Shown in pieces: positions 11,604 through 23,194 of a stretch of 64,000 bases of DNA (position 1 is the stretch's first letter; every line of letters begins with the position of its first letter). The stretch is taken from NCBI GenBank assembly GCA_034638255.1, contig JAWPGT010000008.1:930001-994000 (forward strand), written 5' to 3'. The stretch comes from Coprinus comatus. Its lineage: Eukaryota > Basidiomycota > Agaricomycetes > Agaricales > Agaricaceae. The position numbers and the translations under genes were made by a program. The notes below the pieces were generated by a model. That model was not told where the DNA came from. It searched no databases and saw only the letters and a program-made list of their open reading frames with translations.

Positions 11604-11802
11604 GGTAACAGGTGAACGTTAATGAAGAACTTAGGGATTGTCAAGTAGATGCGTGCGTAAATGATTTTGAATTTTCATTGAGCGTATGTCATCACCATCT
11701 ATCTCCGCATCATGTGGATTAAACGTTAACGTTGGTAGGTGCACGCATGCTTCAGTTCTTCTTTATTGCACCTGTAGCTCCCAGGCTGTCACTGATATTA
11801 GA

Positions 11803-12508
11803 CCGGTTGGTTCTGGGAACCAACAGGTCGTAAATGAGGCAAAATCGGCGGTTTTGTGGACTTTCGAAAGACCTGGGATATCACCAAGGACTTGCAATAT
11901 TTCCCTCTTGCACTTTTGCAAGCCCGCCATGAAATGTTAAGTGTATCACGTGTGTTTTTCGATCATTTGTGTGATCAAACTCGTGTGATCATTGTTTTAT
12001 TTTAGTCTTGCTGTCCGGCGTCAATGCCTGTCATCTTCGTATGTATTATTCTTCATATTCAGTTGTTTTAATTATATAGTATGTTTATGTTTTCATTACT
12101 ATTTGTTTTTTTTTTCAGTTTAATGTTGATTTCTTTTTGGTATCATGTAGTTACTGTGACTCGCAAGCCTAAAGAGACATGGCCGACTCATCAACTGGGC
12201 TCTGCCATGGCCCATCATTGATTTATATGTTTAAAACATTCTTTTGTTTAAAAAAAAAAATCATTCATCCAAGTTCTGTTTTTTTTGTCAATAATACATG
12301 TGATGATGTAAATGAAGTCAATAGACGATTAGTTTCAGGGGCATCTGGCTCTTGATTTTGTCTCTTTTTTTCAACAACTTAATCAAACATTACAACTTCA
12401 ACCTTTTGTCGAAGCTCGAGGGACCCCGAAAACCCACATACCCTTGCTCTCAAGCTGCTGGTCAGCGCCGGTCACCTATGACAGCCTCCGGTTGGAATGT
12501 TGATGGTT
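11803..12508 (+). repeat. Outer terminal inverted repeat, left arm
   Basis: About 706 bp that matches the reverse complement of 23665-24368 almost base for base. Differences are a handful of transitions (for example cttcgtatg versus cttcatatg, tctgccatgg versus tccgccatgg) and homopolymer length changes. The extreme end carries a short hairpin, GTTGGTT-CTGGG-AACCAAC at 11806-11824. Further in are GATCA-rich palindromic motifs around 11970-12000. Confidence 0.95.
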
Positions 12509-13125
12509 GACAAGGAACAAAATTGATAAATTAACATTGTACGGGTACCTCAGTAACACTCAGCAGGAAATTCTGAACTTCGAACTTCAACACCCTGCCA
12601 TCCGAATTGCCGAGGGCAACAACTTTTATTTTTTTCGATTGGTGAATCCTTGCAGCTTCTTTTTCTGTCATCTAGTATGCCAGAAATAAGAAGCCATCAC
12701 GGACAGTGGCGTCTACTGTCAGTTTCAATTCATTGAAGACTCTGATGTTCTCAGGTGAATCAAGGCCGCCACTGAGCACTTAAGACAATATATTCTTATG
12801 TACGCCAATCAGTGATCACTTACTGGGTGACGGACATAAGTACTATCTTACGAATCACGACACTTTTTAATAATAGACTCACGGGCCTTGATGTTGTCAA
12901 CCGTGAGTAGTATGTATGTGCCTATGGGTGCTCATGTGTGCCACTCGGTGTGCAAATCCCTCAATTTAATTCATTTCCTGCGGACAGGAGGTTAACTAGG
13001 GGTTTATTAATAACTAATTAAATCGCGCAGTGCTATCGGATGCTGTCAAGTCAATAAACAATGATTCAAGAGCAGGTACCTGATTCACATCAAAGTTCAT
13101 ATCGTTAATTTAATAACTAGTCTGC
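12509..13125 (+). repeat. Inner, diverged inverted repeat, left
   Basis: This continues the left arm and aligns with about 23195-23664 on the opposite strand, but at visibly lower identity (about 80% by eye, with indels). Shared blocks include ttggtgaatcctt, agtatgccag-aataagaagcc, gcgtctactgtcag and aggtgaatcaaggccgcc. Many differences are C/T or G/A transitions. A match near 13080-13115 (gattcacatcaaagttcat) marks the inner limit. Confidence 0.75.
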
Positions 13126-13578
13126 CAGAACTTGAAGTCCATGGACATATCACATGTTTGAATTGACAGTGGACACCTCAATTCAAACAAGTAGTTATGG
13201 TTACCCAAGGTATGTTGAATTTGCAAGTCAATGGTACGGCACACCCAAAGGCGTGAAATTTGAATCTATTACTTGGTTAGTGTAGGAGGTACTGACTCCT
13301 GATTGTAACTCTTGGGGAGCTCTGTGTTGCTGAGTCTTGATATTGACAACAAAATTTAGTTACTTCTGCGAGTGTGCGAGTATATGTGTCTAAGGTACCT
13401 CTTTCACATCCAAGTTTGTCCATTTAGAAGTGATCCGTCATTGATCCAGGATATTCAACTACGTGTAACGTAAGGCAGGGAAGGGACCACACAAGCATAT
13501 ATTTTTAGCACAAACTACAACACAATCTTCAAGAATGACTTGCGAAACAAGGACAAAAAAACACCAGCAACATGAGTA

Positions 13579-15748
13579 TTAGTACTTTATGCAAACCCGT
13601 TTACCATTCAGACGCCCACTACGACGGGTACCTTCCACCACTATTGCTTTCTTAACCTTAGAAAGCCTGTGACGAGCGGGTTGAGATTCAGGAACAGGAC
13701 TGACAGGTTCCGTGACAGGGGACACGGGGAAGGTGTCAGAAGTCTGGTTATCCGCAACAGCGATGTCATTATTCATCACCGTTGGATCTACTTGCATGTC
13801 TTCGATGTGCTGAGGTACGTCAGGGATGTCCTGGGCGGGCATTGTGTCAATAGGGTCCATGGGCCAGTCCGTACTCAAGTCAGAGGTAGGTGGAGCTGTG
13901 ACGTTTGGGGAAAGTGGACCATCAGTGTTCATGTTCAGCTCGGTGGATTGGTTGTTGACATCAGGGAAGCTAGTGGTGGGTTGGCCGTTGACATTGAGGA
14001 AGCTGGCAGTGGGTTGGTTGTTGACGTCGGGGAAGCTGGCAGTGGGTTGGTTGTTGGCATCAGGGAAGCTGGCAGTGGGTTGGCTGTTGACGTCGGGGAA
14101 ACTGGTGGTGGATTGGTCAGCGCCAAGTTGGCTGATCACATGATTCGCAACCAAATTATTGGAGTCAGAAGCTATGCCGACGTTAGAAAGCACAAAACAA
14201 TACTGAAGGTTGTGCTTACTTGTAATATTCATTTCGGAATCTGACTCATCAGAGGAGTCAACAAATTCATTACTGGTGAACGCAGGGGGCAATTGGGAGG
14301 CAACACGATGTGAGGGAGAAACCTTCTGGCCATTTTTTGCAGTTCCTCTCTTAGTACCCTTGTCGGATCGCACCTTGCGTGACACTCCAATTGTCCCCCC
14401 GGTAGTGGTAATGCTGATCAAATGTTGCTTGTGCAACTTCAACTCCTCTTGAGTTAATCTTTCCCAGTACAAGAGGCGTGACTTCAAGAGATCGTAGATT
14501 CTGCGAAGAGGGTCGATGTTCAGAGAGGATGGATTTTGGAATGTGATATCACTTGGCCACCCAACTAAATGGACGCTGTATTTGGAAATGACTTCTTTCT
14601 CATAATTCCGATAGTTCATGGGTACATCGCCGTGCCTGATAATCTCGTCTACAACCAAGTCAATAAAAGAAAAATCACATCAATAAAACCAAGTTAAACT
14701 CACGAAGACCAGTCAAAATTAAACCAGAACAAATGCTACGCAACAACTTTTGAGTATGGGAAGGGGGCGGAGCTAGGTATTCAATCATTCAATTAGTACT
14801 TGGCATGATATTTTGGACAGTAAAAACATGGAAACACACCTTTTCGTGCAGAAGCCCAACACTCCATTCTGCTGATTATGTCTAATTGATTGACCCCAAT
14901 GGCTTTATCACAGAATCCCTCCAAGTTGGGAGTCAAGAAGATGACAGGGGCGAATGGGTCATTAACATGACCTCGAGTGATGGCAAAAAGACAGGCTACT
15001 CCAGTTCGTTCAGTTAATTTTGTCAACTATAGAAACATTAGTATTGTATCAATTCATTCGAGAACAAAGGACTTACTTCTTCAGTGATATACTTGCCGAG
15101 TATTGCAACGTCCTGGGCAGCACTTTTGTTGTTTGGGCGAGCGCCAGTAGATCGGACTTCACGTTGTTCTTCAAGTTCGTTGATAAGTTCTTGTTTTTCC
15201 TCCCTTGTAAGTGGTTCTTTCCGATTTGCACGTTCAGAAATGACTGCAGTCTGAATTTCATCCAGCGTAAAGGGAATGTCTGCGACTGGAAGAATAAATT
15301 AGTCAATATTAATGGTAGATTTAATAATGTTCAGAAATTACTCACTTTTGTACTGACGCGCCTTTCGGCTAACTTCTGCATTAAAAAGACTAATCTTCCT
15401 CCTCCCTCTGACCTGCCTAACATAGAAGACATGGGATCGAACCATTCTCTCTTTCTTCTTGTACTTGGCAGAAAGCTCCCTAATCTGTACCTCACACATG
15501 CGATGCAATTCACGAATTTCCTCGTCGTAAGTAGTGTTGATCTCTCGTCGCTTTTGAATACGAAGACCTCGAGTTATTTTCTCTGCATCTGAGAGAGGCC
15601 TACGCTTGGGACGCTTGGACTGGACCTTCTTGTGAGGGTTACGGAGTGCATAGGTCTCGTCACCAACAACTTCTGGTTCTGAAGGTGGTTGACAAGCAAT
15701 AGAGGCGTCAGGAAAAGCAGTAGTGGAGTCACTAGAGTTGGACGACAT
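13579..15748 (-). CDS. KDZ-element cargo gene A: basic/coiled N-terminus, mushroom-expanded family of unknown function
   Basis: Exons 15748-15346, 15285-15077, 15026 to about 14840 and 14648-13579 are in frame. The join between the third and last exons is uncertain: an extra exon near 14690-14770 is possible. The start is MSSNSSDSTTAFPDAS. Next come a basic segment, KKVQSKRPKRRPLSDAEKIT, and a charged helical region (IQKRREINTTYDEEIRELHR). A middle region, ACLFAITRGHVNDPFAP and CDKAIGVNQLDII, is followed by NYRNYEKEV, HLVGWPSDITFQNPSSL and VRSDKGTKRG. This order recalls a large lineage-specific protein family in mushroom genomes, often near mobile elements. The C-terminal third is acidic/Ser-rich with an 11-residue tandem repeat and ends basic. 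Basic and helical parts suggest DNA binding; that is inference only. It is transcribed away from the transposase. Confidence 0.7.
13945..14115. repeat. 33-bp minisatellite inside cargo gene A
   Basis: Five consecutive 33-bp units encode an 11-residue repeat with consensus FPDVNNQPTAS on the minus strand. Units differ by a few substitutions (DVNS, DANN, DVNN, NVNG). The repeat keeps frame, so length changes would not break the gene. Antisense reading also stays open, which explains long plus-strand frames here. Confidence 0.9.
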
Positions 15749-16090
15749 GAAGAGAGCAAATGAGGGTGGGTATACACAGAAAGGATGTGAAAAATCCTGA
15801 GTTCTGCTTTTTAATCACAAGGAGATATGTGAATATGGCGACCCAACAATCCGCGGCACATCAATTATCTTGAGTCTTGACTCATTAATTTGAAGAGATC
15901 CGCAGAAGGTTTTGGATGATGTGACATCTCAACGGCGTTTCTAGCTGGTTGGGATATGGGATTTGCAACAAATCGTAGCATGGTGATTAACGTTGTCATG
16001 TAGCATACTGCATATCAACATTCTCCCTAAAATGTAAGCCATTGCGTTGTCCACCTCTATCAAGTTAATTTCACACTCACAGACATTGCA

Positions 16091-17335
16091 ATGGCATGCA
16101 GGAGTTCGTCTACCAAAGCATGTTGTCCTCAAGAACGCGTCCGGAGCAGCCCCCTTTCCTACAATACCAGTATGTGAAAAAAAAAAATCAATTTATCATA
16201 CACATTGGGATTATTAACTTACTTAATTTTATGTAGCCTCAGTGGACAAGGAGAAAGATACCACCAGCGTCACTGTTGCATGTGAAACTTCAACAACATC
16301 TGGGTCTGATGTAGAAGGCGTTGAAGGGGAGAGTGGGTCCGATGTAGAAGGTGTCAAAGGGGGCAGTGATGATGATGAATTCCCCTTTCGTTGTTTCTGT
16401 AAGATTGGTGCCTATGTTGTACTGCGTGGCCGACAGACTGGGGTGTTTGATACGTGGTAGGTTGTCATGATCAACTGTTGAATGTCACATAATCACATCG
16501 TCACTCAACTCCATACTCATTCTTTTCAGGAAAGAGACTCGTCGCCACGTCAAAAGGTTTAGAAATGCCCAGTGGAATAACTTCCACTCTCGCAACGACG
16601 CTGAGATCGTCTATCAGGTTGCCTCCGAGACCGGGCTTGTTGGCAATGCAGGCTCACGCAAACTTCAACATGAACTCCTAAATTCAAAGCCTTACACCTC
16701 CTGCGAGACAATTCAACGTAGAATTCATGATCGCCTAAATAAAGTCAAGGTCAAAACTGAACCAGACTTGAAGCCAGACGTCTCCCAGTTAGAGTGGTGT
16801 GTGGTATTGGCTGGTACTCGGACCGGGGTATTCCTGGGTCGGTGAGTAGAAATTATCTCTAATTTTTGAATATGTACTAAAGTGTCTGGATATTCCTTTA
16901 TCCAGTAAAACTGCGGAACGTGTTGCTGGTGACTCTGAAAACGTCAAAATTGTTCGCATTCATGGGAGTCAAGTGAAAGCAAATAAGTATTATACAGACA
17001 TGTTCATGCGAGAACAAGTTCACAACCTGTCGCTTCTGACTCCGCGTGCGGTAGTAAGGAGGTATCATCCCGGACAAGTTATATCTCCTCTTGATGATGA
17101 AAATGCTTGGTATGTAGTACCAATCTCGATCTTACCTGGTATCTACTTTGGATGGTATGAATTTCTTTAAATTTAAAACAATGATTTATTAATTTGCAAT
17201 TTTAATAGTATTACCGCCTCTAATATGGCGGGAGACTCGAGCGACTTCATGGTGAGATGTGACAGTGAGGAGCAGGCTTGTGCCATTTTTGTACAACTTT
17301 CGATGCGAGGACAAGTTCGAGTCTTTCCGGTTTAG
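16091..17335 (+). CDS. KDZ-element cargo gene B: triple RNase H1 N-terminal (Cauli_VI-like) domain protein, about 328 aa
   Basis: Five exons join in frame: 16091-16169, 16237-16456, 16530-16841, 16906-17154 and 17209-17335. After a Cys/Ser-rich start (MACRSSSTKACC) and an acidic linker, three copies of one fold pattern appear. Module 1: AYVVLRGRQTGVFDTWKETR with VKRFRNAQWNNFHSRNDAE. Module 2: WCVVLAGTRTGVFLGR and ERVAGDSENVKIVR. Module 3: WYVVPISILPGIYFGC and NMAGDSSDFMVRCDSEEQA. The WYxVxxGxxxGVYxxW...VxGxxxAxFKxFxxxxEA pattern is that of the RNase H1 N-terminal hybrid-binding domain (Pfam Cauli_VI). No RNase H catalytic domain follows. By family the modules may bind RNA/DNA hybrids or dsRNA. 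Modules 2 and 3 are more diverged. No frame breaks were seen. Confidence 0.72.
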
Positions 17336-19097
17336 TAACATTTTGTAGACCTCCAGTAGTTACAAGTACTTCAAATATGTCCCGTAGACTTTCTGTTGAG
17401 AATTGAACTTTAACCATAAGAACACAGCGAATAAGATGTGAAATTTTGAAAGGAAGTGCATGCATGCTTCTTGCCATTGGTTCCGAGTTCCGACTCCCGA
17501 GCCATCAGTAATATATTGATCCATCATGACATCATAATGATGTCACATACATGTTACAAAAAGGACAGAATTTATGCCTTGCCAAGTTGCCCAACCCATG
17601 TCCATAAGCAGTGGATGGAGACTGTAATATAGTAGACATTACCTGTTTGTCACATATAGAGCAGAAATGAGACTTCTTAGTCAACATTCAATGATGGTAT
17701 ATAAAAAACAGGGCTGAAGTTGATTGTCATCATATAAGCTGTGGGTTTCATCACAACCATATTTGAATATTTTATTTCTATTACGGTAGCTTATATCTAA
17801 CTATGTTCCAATTTTCACGCACTTTGTGCACAATCTGCCTGAAAGAGAAAATCATGAAATATATCATAAATATCAATGTTTGTACATTTAAGCCCCCATT
17901 AGTCGACTGTTCCATACATAAAATATATATTTGGAGAGCACTAAGCTGTGGCATTCCAGCCACGGCAATACCTTACAAGTTTTTGCAATTTTCAAATTTT
18001 GCAACATATGCATAGCCAAACCCTCTATTTCACTTTGTGCACAATGCGACTTCTTGTTCAGTCCAAGGGTTCTATATAGCACAGACATAAGAGAAGCTTG
18101 GAATTCAAGGAACGTACATTATAGCCAGTGAAATATGGTATTTATTTGAGATCCACGACCCATATACTATCAGTATACACAATATTGTACATGTTTATAA
18201 TTGTCTGACATATGCTTCATATGTCATTGGTTGTATAACTTGCTAACCATGATGATCCATAGATATATAACCTCCAGTTTGTGTTTATTATGCACCAGGG
18301 ATCCCTTCCTTCATCGTAATCTATGTGTATAACGTGCTCACTGGACAAAACATTTTTTTCAAAGTTGTCCTGACTTCACAAAGTGGTTTCATGCGAAGTC
18401 CTGATGTATTACATAGCGTAAGGACAAGAAAGGACAAGAAACCTGGTACCATAAAAGATTAATCATTGAGGAATATCATTCTCTGATATACTGGTATCAC
18501 TATAGTTTTAATATGGGCATGAAGTATTATGTTCATACGTATCTAACATATACCTCATATGTTATTGATTGTATCACTTGTTCAGATGAACTTACTATTC
18601 TCCAGAACTTGTACAAACAATAGGTTGGTATGTACATGATACATACATCATTTTATTGAACTACATTAGCATAATTTAATTTGTGAACCGACTCCCAAGG
18701 AGCCTGGAAAGACATTTCAATTCGGCTCTCATTACATTACCTATCCTCTAAACTAGTGTATACAAAACCTTTTAACTGACATTCCTTGTGGTTAAGAGAA
18801 AGGTGTAGAGGTATACTTATGAATTCCACTGAGCAGTTGCAACTTGAAGTTATGTGAAGACCGGGTGGAGACCAAGTAAGGACTAATAATAGCGTGCTCA
18901 CGTGTACATACTACATTGTTTACTCCTTCATATTCCCAACTTCAAGCTTCATTCTCAGCCCCAGTAGCAAAAAGCACTCATCTAGAGATGCAAACCAGCG
19001 TTATGTTACAAGCACGTTCACATTCACACCCCTCTTTTCGTCCAGGGGCTACTCAAACCTGTGTATATCGACACGTATCACACACACTCACACTCTC
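17336..19097. other. AT-rich spacer within the transposon
   Basis: No convincing gene. Two short direct repeats of a motif around catatgt-attg-ttgtat-acttg occur near 18215-18240 and 18555-18580. The end of the stretch is pyrimidine-rich and may be the leader or first exon of the transposase; a frame open from 18894 reads into the transposase frame at 19098. Confidence 0.5.
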
Positions 19098-22000
19098 ATG
19101 CACAAGTACCAAGTTAAAAGCTCAGTTTCAAAGAGAATCAAACCTATCACTACAATCGACGGGGTTATTCAACAACCCAAGGCACTCTATGGTGCCCAGA
19201 AGCAAAAGTTTCGCTATAATTCTGCCACAGCGTATAAACAACACCTCTCCAATGGTATGTTGTCTTAGATTTATCATATCTCTTTTCTTATACTCGATCT
19301 AAAGCAAATGTAACATCAAGTGAAGAGAGTACAACAATGGGTGGGAGGACACCGATGACACCATCATCCCGTTGATTTTGATCTCAACACGATTATTACT
19401 GGACAGAGTGAGCTTGTTTCAAGTCAGTCTGGAGTTGAAATCCTCGAGTTATTAGCGGAGGGTCTGCAAAAGGAGAGGTTAGTAGTCCTTTTTCAAAGTT
19501 GACCTTGAAATACTCAAGCTTCTCCAGGACACCAAGGGATACACGAAACAGAAGAGAGCGAGTACAAAAGCGCAATGAAGGTTTTGCAACCCAACTGGAT
19601 GATATGGTGGACGTTTACCTACGCTGGTCTTCTACCACTGTTTCCAAAGGATTCTGGGATATTAAGATTAAAATGGAAGGAGAAGTGCAAAGTTACTACA
19701 CAATTGAAGTGGTGGACCTGTTTGGTGAGTGTAGTATTTTATTTTTACCTTGTGCAGGTACTAACTTGTCTCTCCGATGTAGGGGATGTACAAATGGATG
19801 TTCCATTTGTGGAAGGCGATAAAGGGATCGCTGCTGCACTGGTTAAGCATGGACTAATCCCATGCGCTCCCTACACTCCCCATCTTGCAATAACTATACG
19901 TACTCTGGAAATCTTTCGCTTACTTTGGCTAAGCTGCCCTTGATTGGCGATTCAGAACTATGTTGAGATGCTGTGTTTCGTATATAAGGTCTGTTTTTCC
20001 CCTTAGAAACAATCCACAATGATTATAATCTATATCATTGGCTTTTCCAGGTACCCTATCGGCCACACCTCAGCAAACAGCTATCTATATGTCACGACCT
20101 CTACCTCATGATCCTTGAGAAGGTCGAAGATCGTGTCAATGTTGCACTTGGACGAGACGAACCATTATGGAGGCCCAAAAATGCCTGTGCTGCTTGTAAT
20201 TACCCTCTTGAGGATGAACCAGAGCTGAAATTTCGAATGTTAATGACGATGGATGGAAACAATGCGTTGAAACACATACCCAAACTCCAAAATTCCACGG
20301 AATACACTGAAGACAATAATGGTGCTGTGGAGGCAGTGCAAGAAGTAAGCGACCTGCCAGATTCTCGAGTGGTTACCGCTGGTGATTACTATGTGCCGCG
20401 TGAAGATGTTGAAAAGTGGGTAGAGGACTTGAAGAAAGAGAAGGTAAGTTTGTTTTATTGATAATGATTGATTGTGATATCGATCTTAACTAAGACTTGA
20501 GCAGTCCTCCAACCATAAACGGAAACGTCCTAAGGCACCAGAAGACTATGAACAGGAAGCTGCCAGTGATACGGAGGTACGTTTACATTCACATTTTTGT
20601 ATATTTATTATTGCTTTACACTTTAATGTGATTCACTACTACAGTCAAAGGAAGATGATACTCCTTGTTCCGATCGCTGGAAGAATATGTCGTCAGAACG
20701 CACAGGGAAGACTTGGAGTATTTTTGATGAAACAGGAATTTTTGTTGCCCTTTGTTGACATGGGACTGTATTAGCCTTGGCTGACATGGTAAAGTCTGGC
20801 GAAGGGTGAGTATTGTACCCAAACGGACACGCTACTAGTATTAATTTTTTCCTTACCTTATAGGTCACAATATGCATTGGCAATTGTGGAGCGTTTACTC
20901 AATGTTTACGGGCATAGGTTAGGAGTTGGATATGATATTGGGTGTCGCTTCAAGAAAACTCTTGCTCGTAGTGGCCTTGGTCCTCAGGCCAAGAAACTCG
21001 CATATACTTCACTCATGGGCTCCTTTCATGGTCATGCACACAATCGCCTTTGCCAGCTTGACTATCTGGCTACATATGTCGAGGGTATGGGTCTCAGTGA
21101 CCTCGAAGGTGCCGAGCGACTCTTCTCTAGGTCTAACGGCCTGGCAGCTTCCACCCGACATGCAAGTGTCTTTCATAGGCAACAACGCATCGTCCATTAT
21201 CTCCAACATCTCAATGAAACCGATACTTATCAAAGTCTTGGTAAGCTTTTCAATCTTCTAAAAGTCACTAGTTGATTATGTTCTAAAGGTAAAATATTGG
21301 TTACCAACTATACCCATGCTTTGAAGAACCTAGAACACAGACCTGCATTTGAAAAAGCAAAGGAAGCACTCGAGAATGAAGAAATAAGTGTAGATTTTTG
21401 CCAGTGGCTTGACAAGGAGAAAGAGTATCTCAAAAATCTGTTAAAGGAGCCGACTGAGGACACATACGAAATCGAATATGTAGAGCGGCTAAAGAGTTTG
21501 CATACAGTCAAGTAAGTAACTAAATGTTCATGTTATACATGTATCTCAAACGTTTTCAAGGAAAAGTCTAGCGACCTCAGAAAAGTGGTATGTCGAAACC
21601 CCGGTTTGCATGTCAGCAGGAGCAACCGGAAAGCTTGAGAGGGAACGACGGCATTTGAAAGAAACAGAAGCAATGGAATTGAAACGGATCCATGAACTTG
21701 AGGTGAAGCTAGGTATCACACATACATGGGTGGAAGGAAGTGATGAATGGACCAAAGTTGAGGACAAACTTGTACACCGTGAGTACCGCTTGAGCTTGGA
21801 TAAGCTGGAAAGATTGGTAGTTCAAAGAATGTTTGAACTAGGGAAGATAAACCGGTCTGGTTCTGGTGAGTGTTTTATATTTTTGTCAACAAATTGACAG
21901 TTTGTAATTATTGCTGGCTGCAGGGTATGACTTGCGACAGCATATTGCAAAGGCTCTCCAAAAACGATGCCAGGCCATCCGTTCAGCTCTTGACCAGTAC

Positions 22001-22618
22001 AACGTAGCGGCAAAACGTCTTACTCCTCCACGCGACTCATTGAGATGGGAACAAGTAGTTGAATATGTGTTTCTTTCAGAGTTTGATCTCCTTGCTAATT
22101 CGCGAGAGGACATCAGGGAGAAAGCCTGGGCTCGCCCTGCTGCTCGTGCTCTTATGGATCAGCATTTTAAAATGTTGCGAGCACAGGAAGAGATTGAACG
22201 ACTGGAGGTCGAAATTCCTCGACTGATAACATTCATGCATGACGAAGAATCTTTCCTTGTGGAAATGGAAAAACATTACCAGGCCTCTGACCCAGATATT
22301 TCTCATCAAATCCATCTCCGACGGCTTCACTTTGAATTGGCAAATAAACAACACAGGATCTCGTTACAGAAATTTGTCATGAAACATAATCTTGACATGT
22401 CTTGGTTGTCACCAAAACGAGCAATTAATCACATTGCTGGTATGAAGCAATCTCTCATGACGTCATCAAGCTTTCCGATTAATAACGACATGGAGGCTGA
22501 GAACGCTCTGAATGCCGAGTTAGAAGCAGAAGAAGAGGATGACAGGGAAGAACGGTTATTACAAGAAGATTTAGAATTTGTTGTCTCCGCCTCCCACCCC
22601 AGTCTAAGTTACTCTTGA
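19098..22618 (+). pseudogene. KDZ (Kyakuja-Dileera-Zisupton) transposase, broken by three TGA codons
   Basis: The exons join in frame across about nine introns. KDZ signatures in order: VKHGLIPCAPYTPHLAITIR, VPYRPHLSKQLSICHDLYL, ACAACNYPLEDEPELKF, TMDGNNALKH, SDRWKNM, DETGIFVALC, HGTVLALADMV, GVGYDIGCRF, SLMGSFHGHAHNRLCQLDY, SDLEGAERLFSRSN. A long charged helical C-terminus follows. The conserved Asp (DGNN, YDIGC), HGHAH and the Glu in EGAERLFS are retained. TGA codons interrupt the frame at 19356-19358, 19941-19943 and 20756-20758. The last two stand where the family has Arg (CPRL, LCRHG), so CGA to TGA is the simplest explanation. No CxC cysteine cluster was found at the N-terminus. The start is uncertain: ATG at 19098, or further upstream. 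By family it cuts and pastes the element using the terminal repeats. Confidence 0.88.
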
Positions 22619-23194
22619 TTTATTTATTTTTGCATGTTTTTCCAGTCAGGTTCCTGGTTAGTACACCATCGGGATTCAAGTGTGTAATCGAATAAATATT
22701 TCCTTTGTTTCTTGTCATCTGTGAACCACGTGTAGAACACGATGCTGATCTGTGTACAAAATTTTACATGAGGCAGTATTGGTGTCGTATTACGGACTTT
22801 ACAGTGTCATGATCCACAAATTACAATAACATAGGCTACTCCGAGGGAATTAGGTGTAAAGTATGGCTAATATAATCGGATTCTCAATGTCTGGCTGTCA
22901 GTGGTTACCAACTTCCCTATCTTGTACACAATATCCCCAGATCTGGCAGTAGTACAAGTCACGTATTAACCAACCTACAAGCTGATAAGTAGGCCTTGTG
23001 CTCACTGCTTGTGGCCAGCAACATGGCAGCTGCCGCCGGCCAGTGACTATGTCTGCCATCTAATATTCAACATTCACCAAACATAAAATTTAAGTCTGTA
23101 CTAGGATTGAAACCACTAAGCGAGCACTGTACACTACCCAACCACACCCGTGTCAATTTAAGCATGTGGCATGTCCACGGACTTCTTGCTTGTC
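22619..23194. other. Spacer between transposase and right inverted repeat
   Basis: No coding potential seen. It follows the transposase stop directly and runs into the diverged inner part of the right arm. Confidence 0.5.

Noticed and set aside
13669..14244. Long plus-strand frames with VGWxxT-like repeats
   Set aside because: Antisense of the 33-bp minisatellite in the minus-strand cargo gene; the open frame is a by-product of the repeat.
18894..19800. CxC cysteine cluster typical of many KDZ proteins
   Set aside because: The apparent CTNGCSICGRR is read in the wrong frame across an intron; the transposase frame has no such cluster here.
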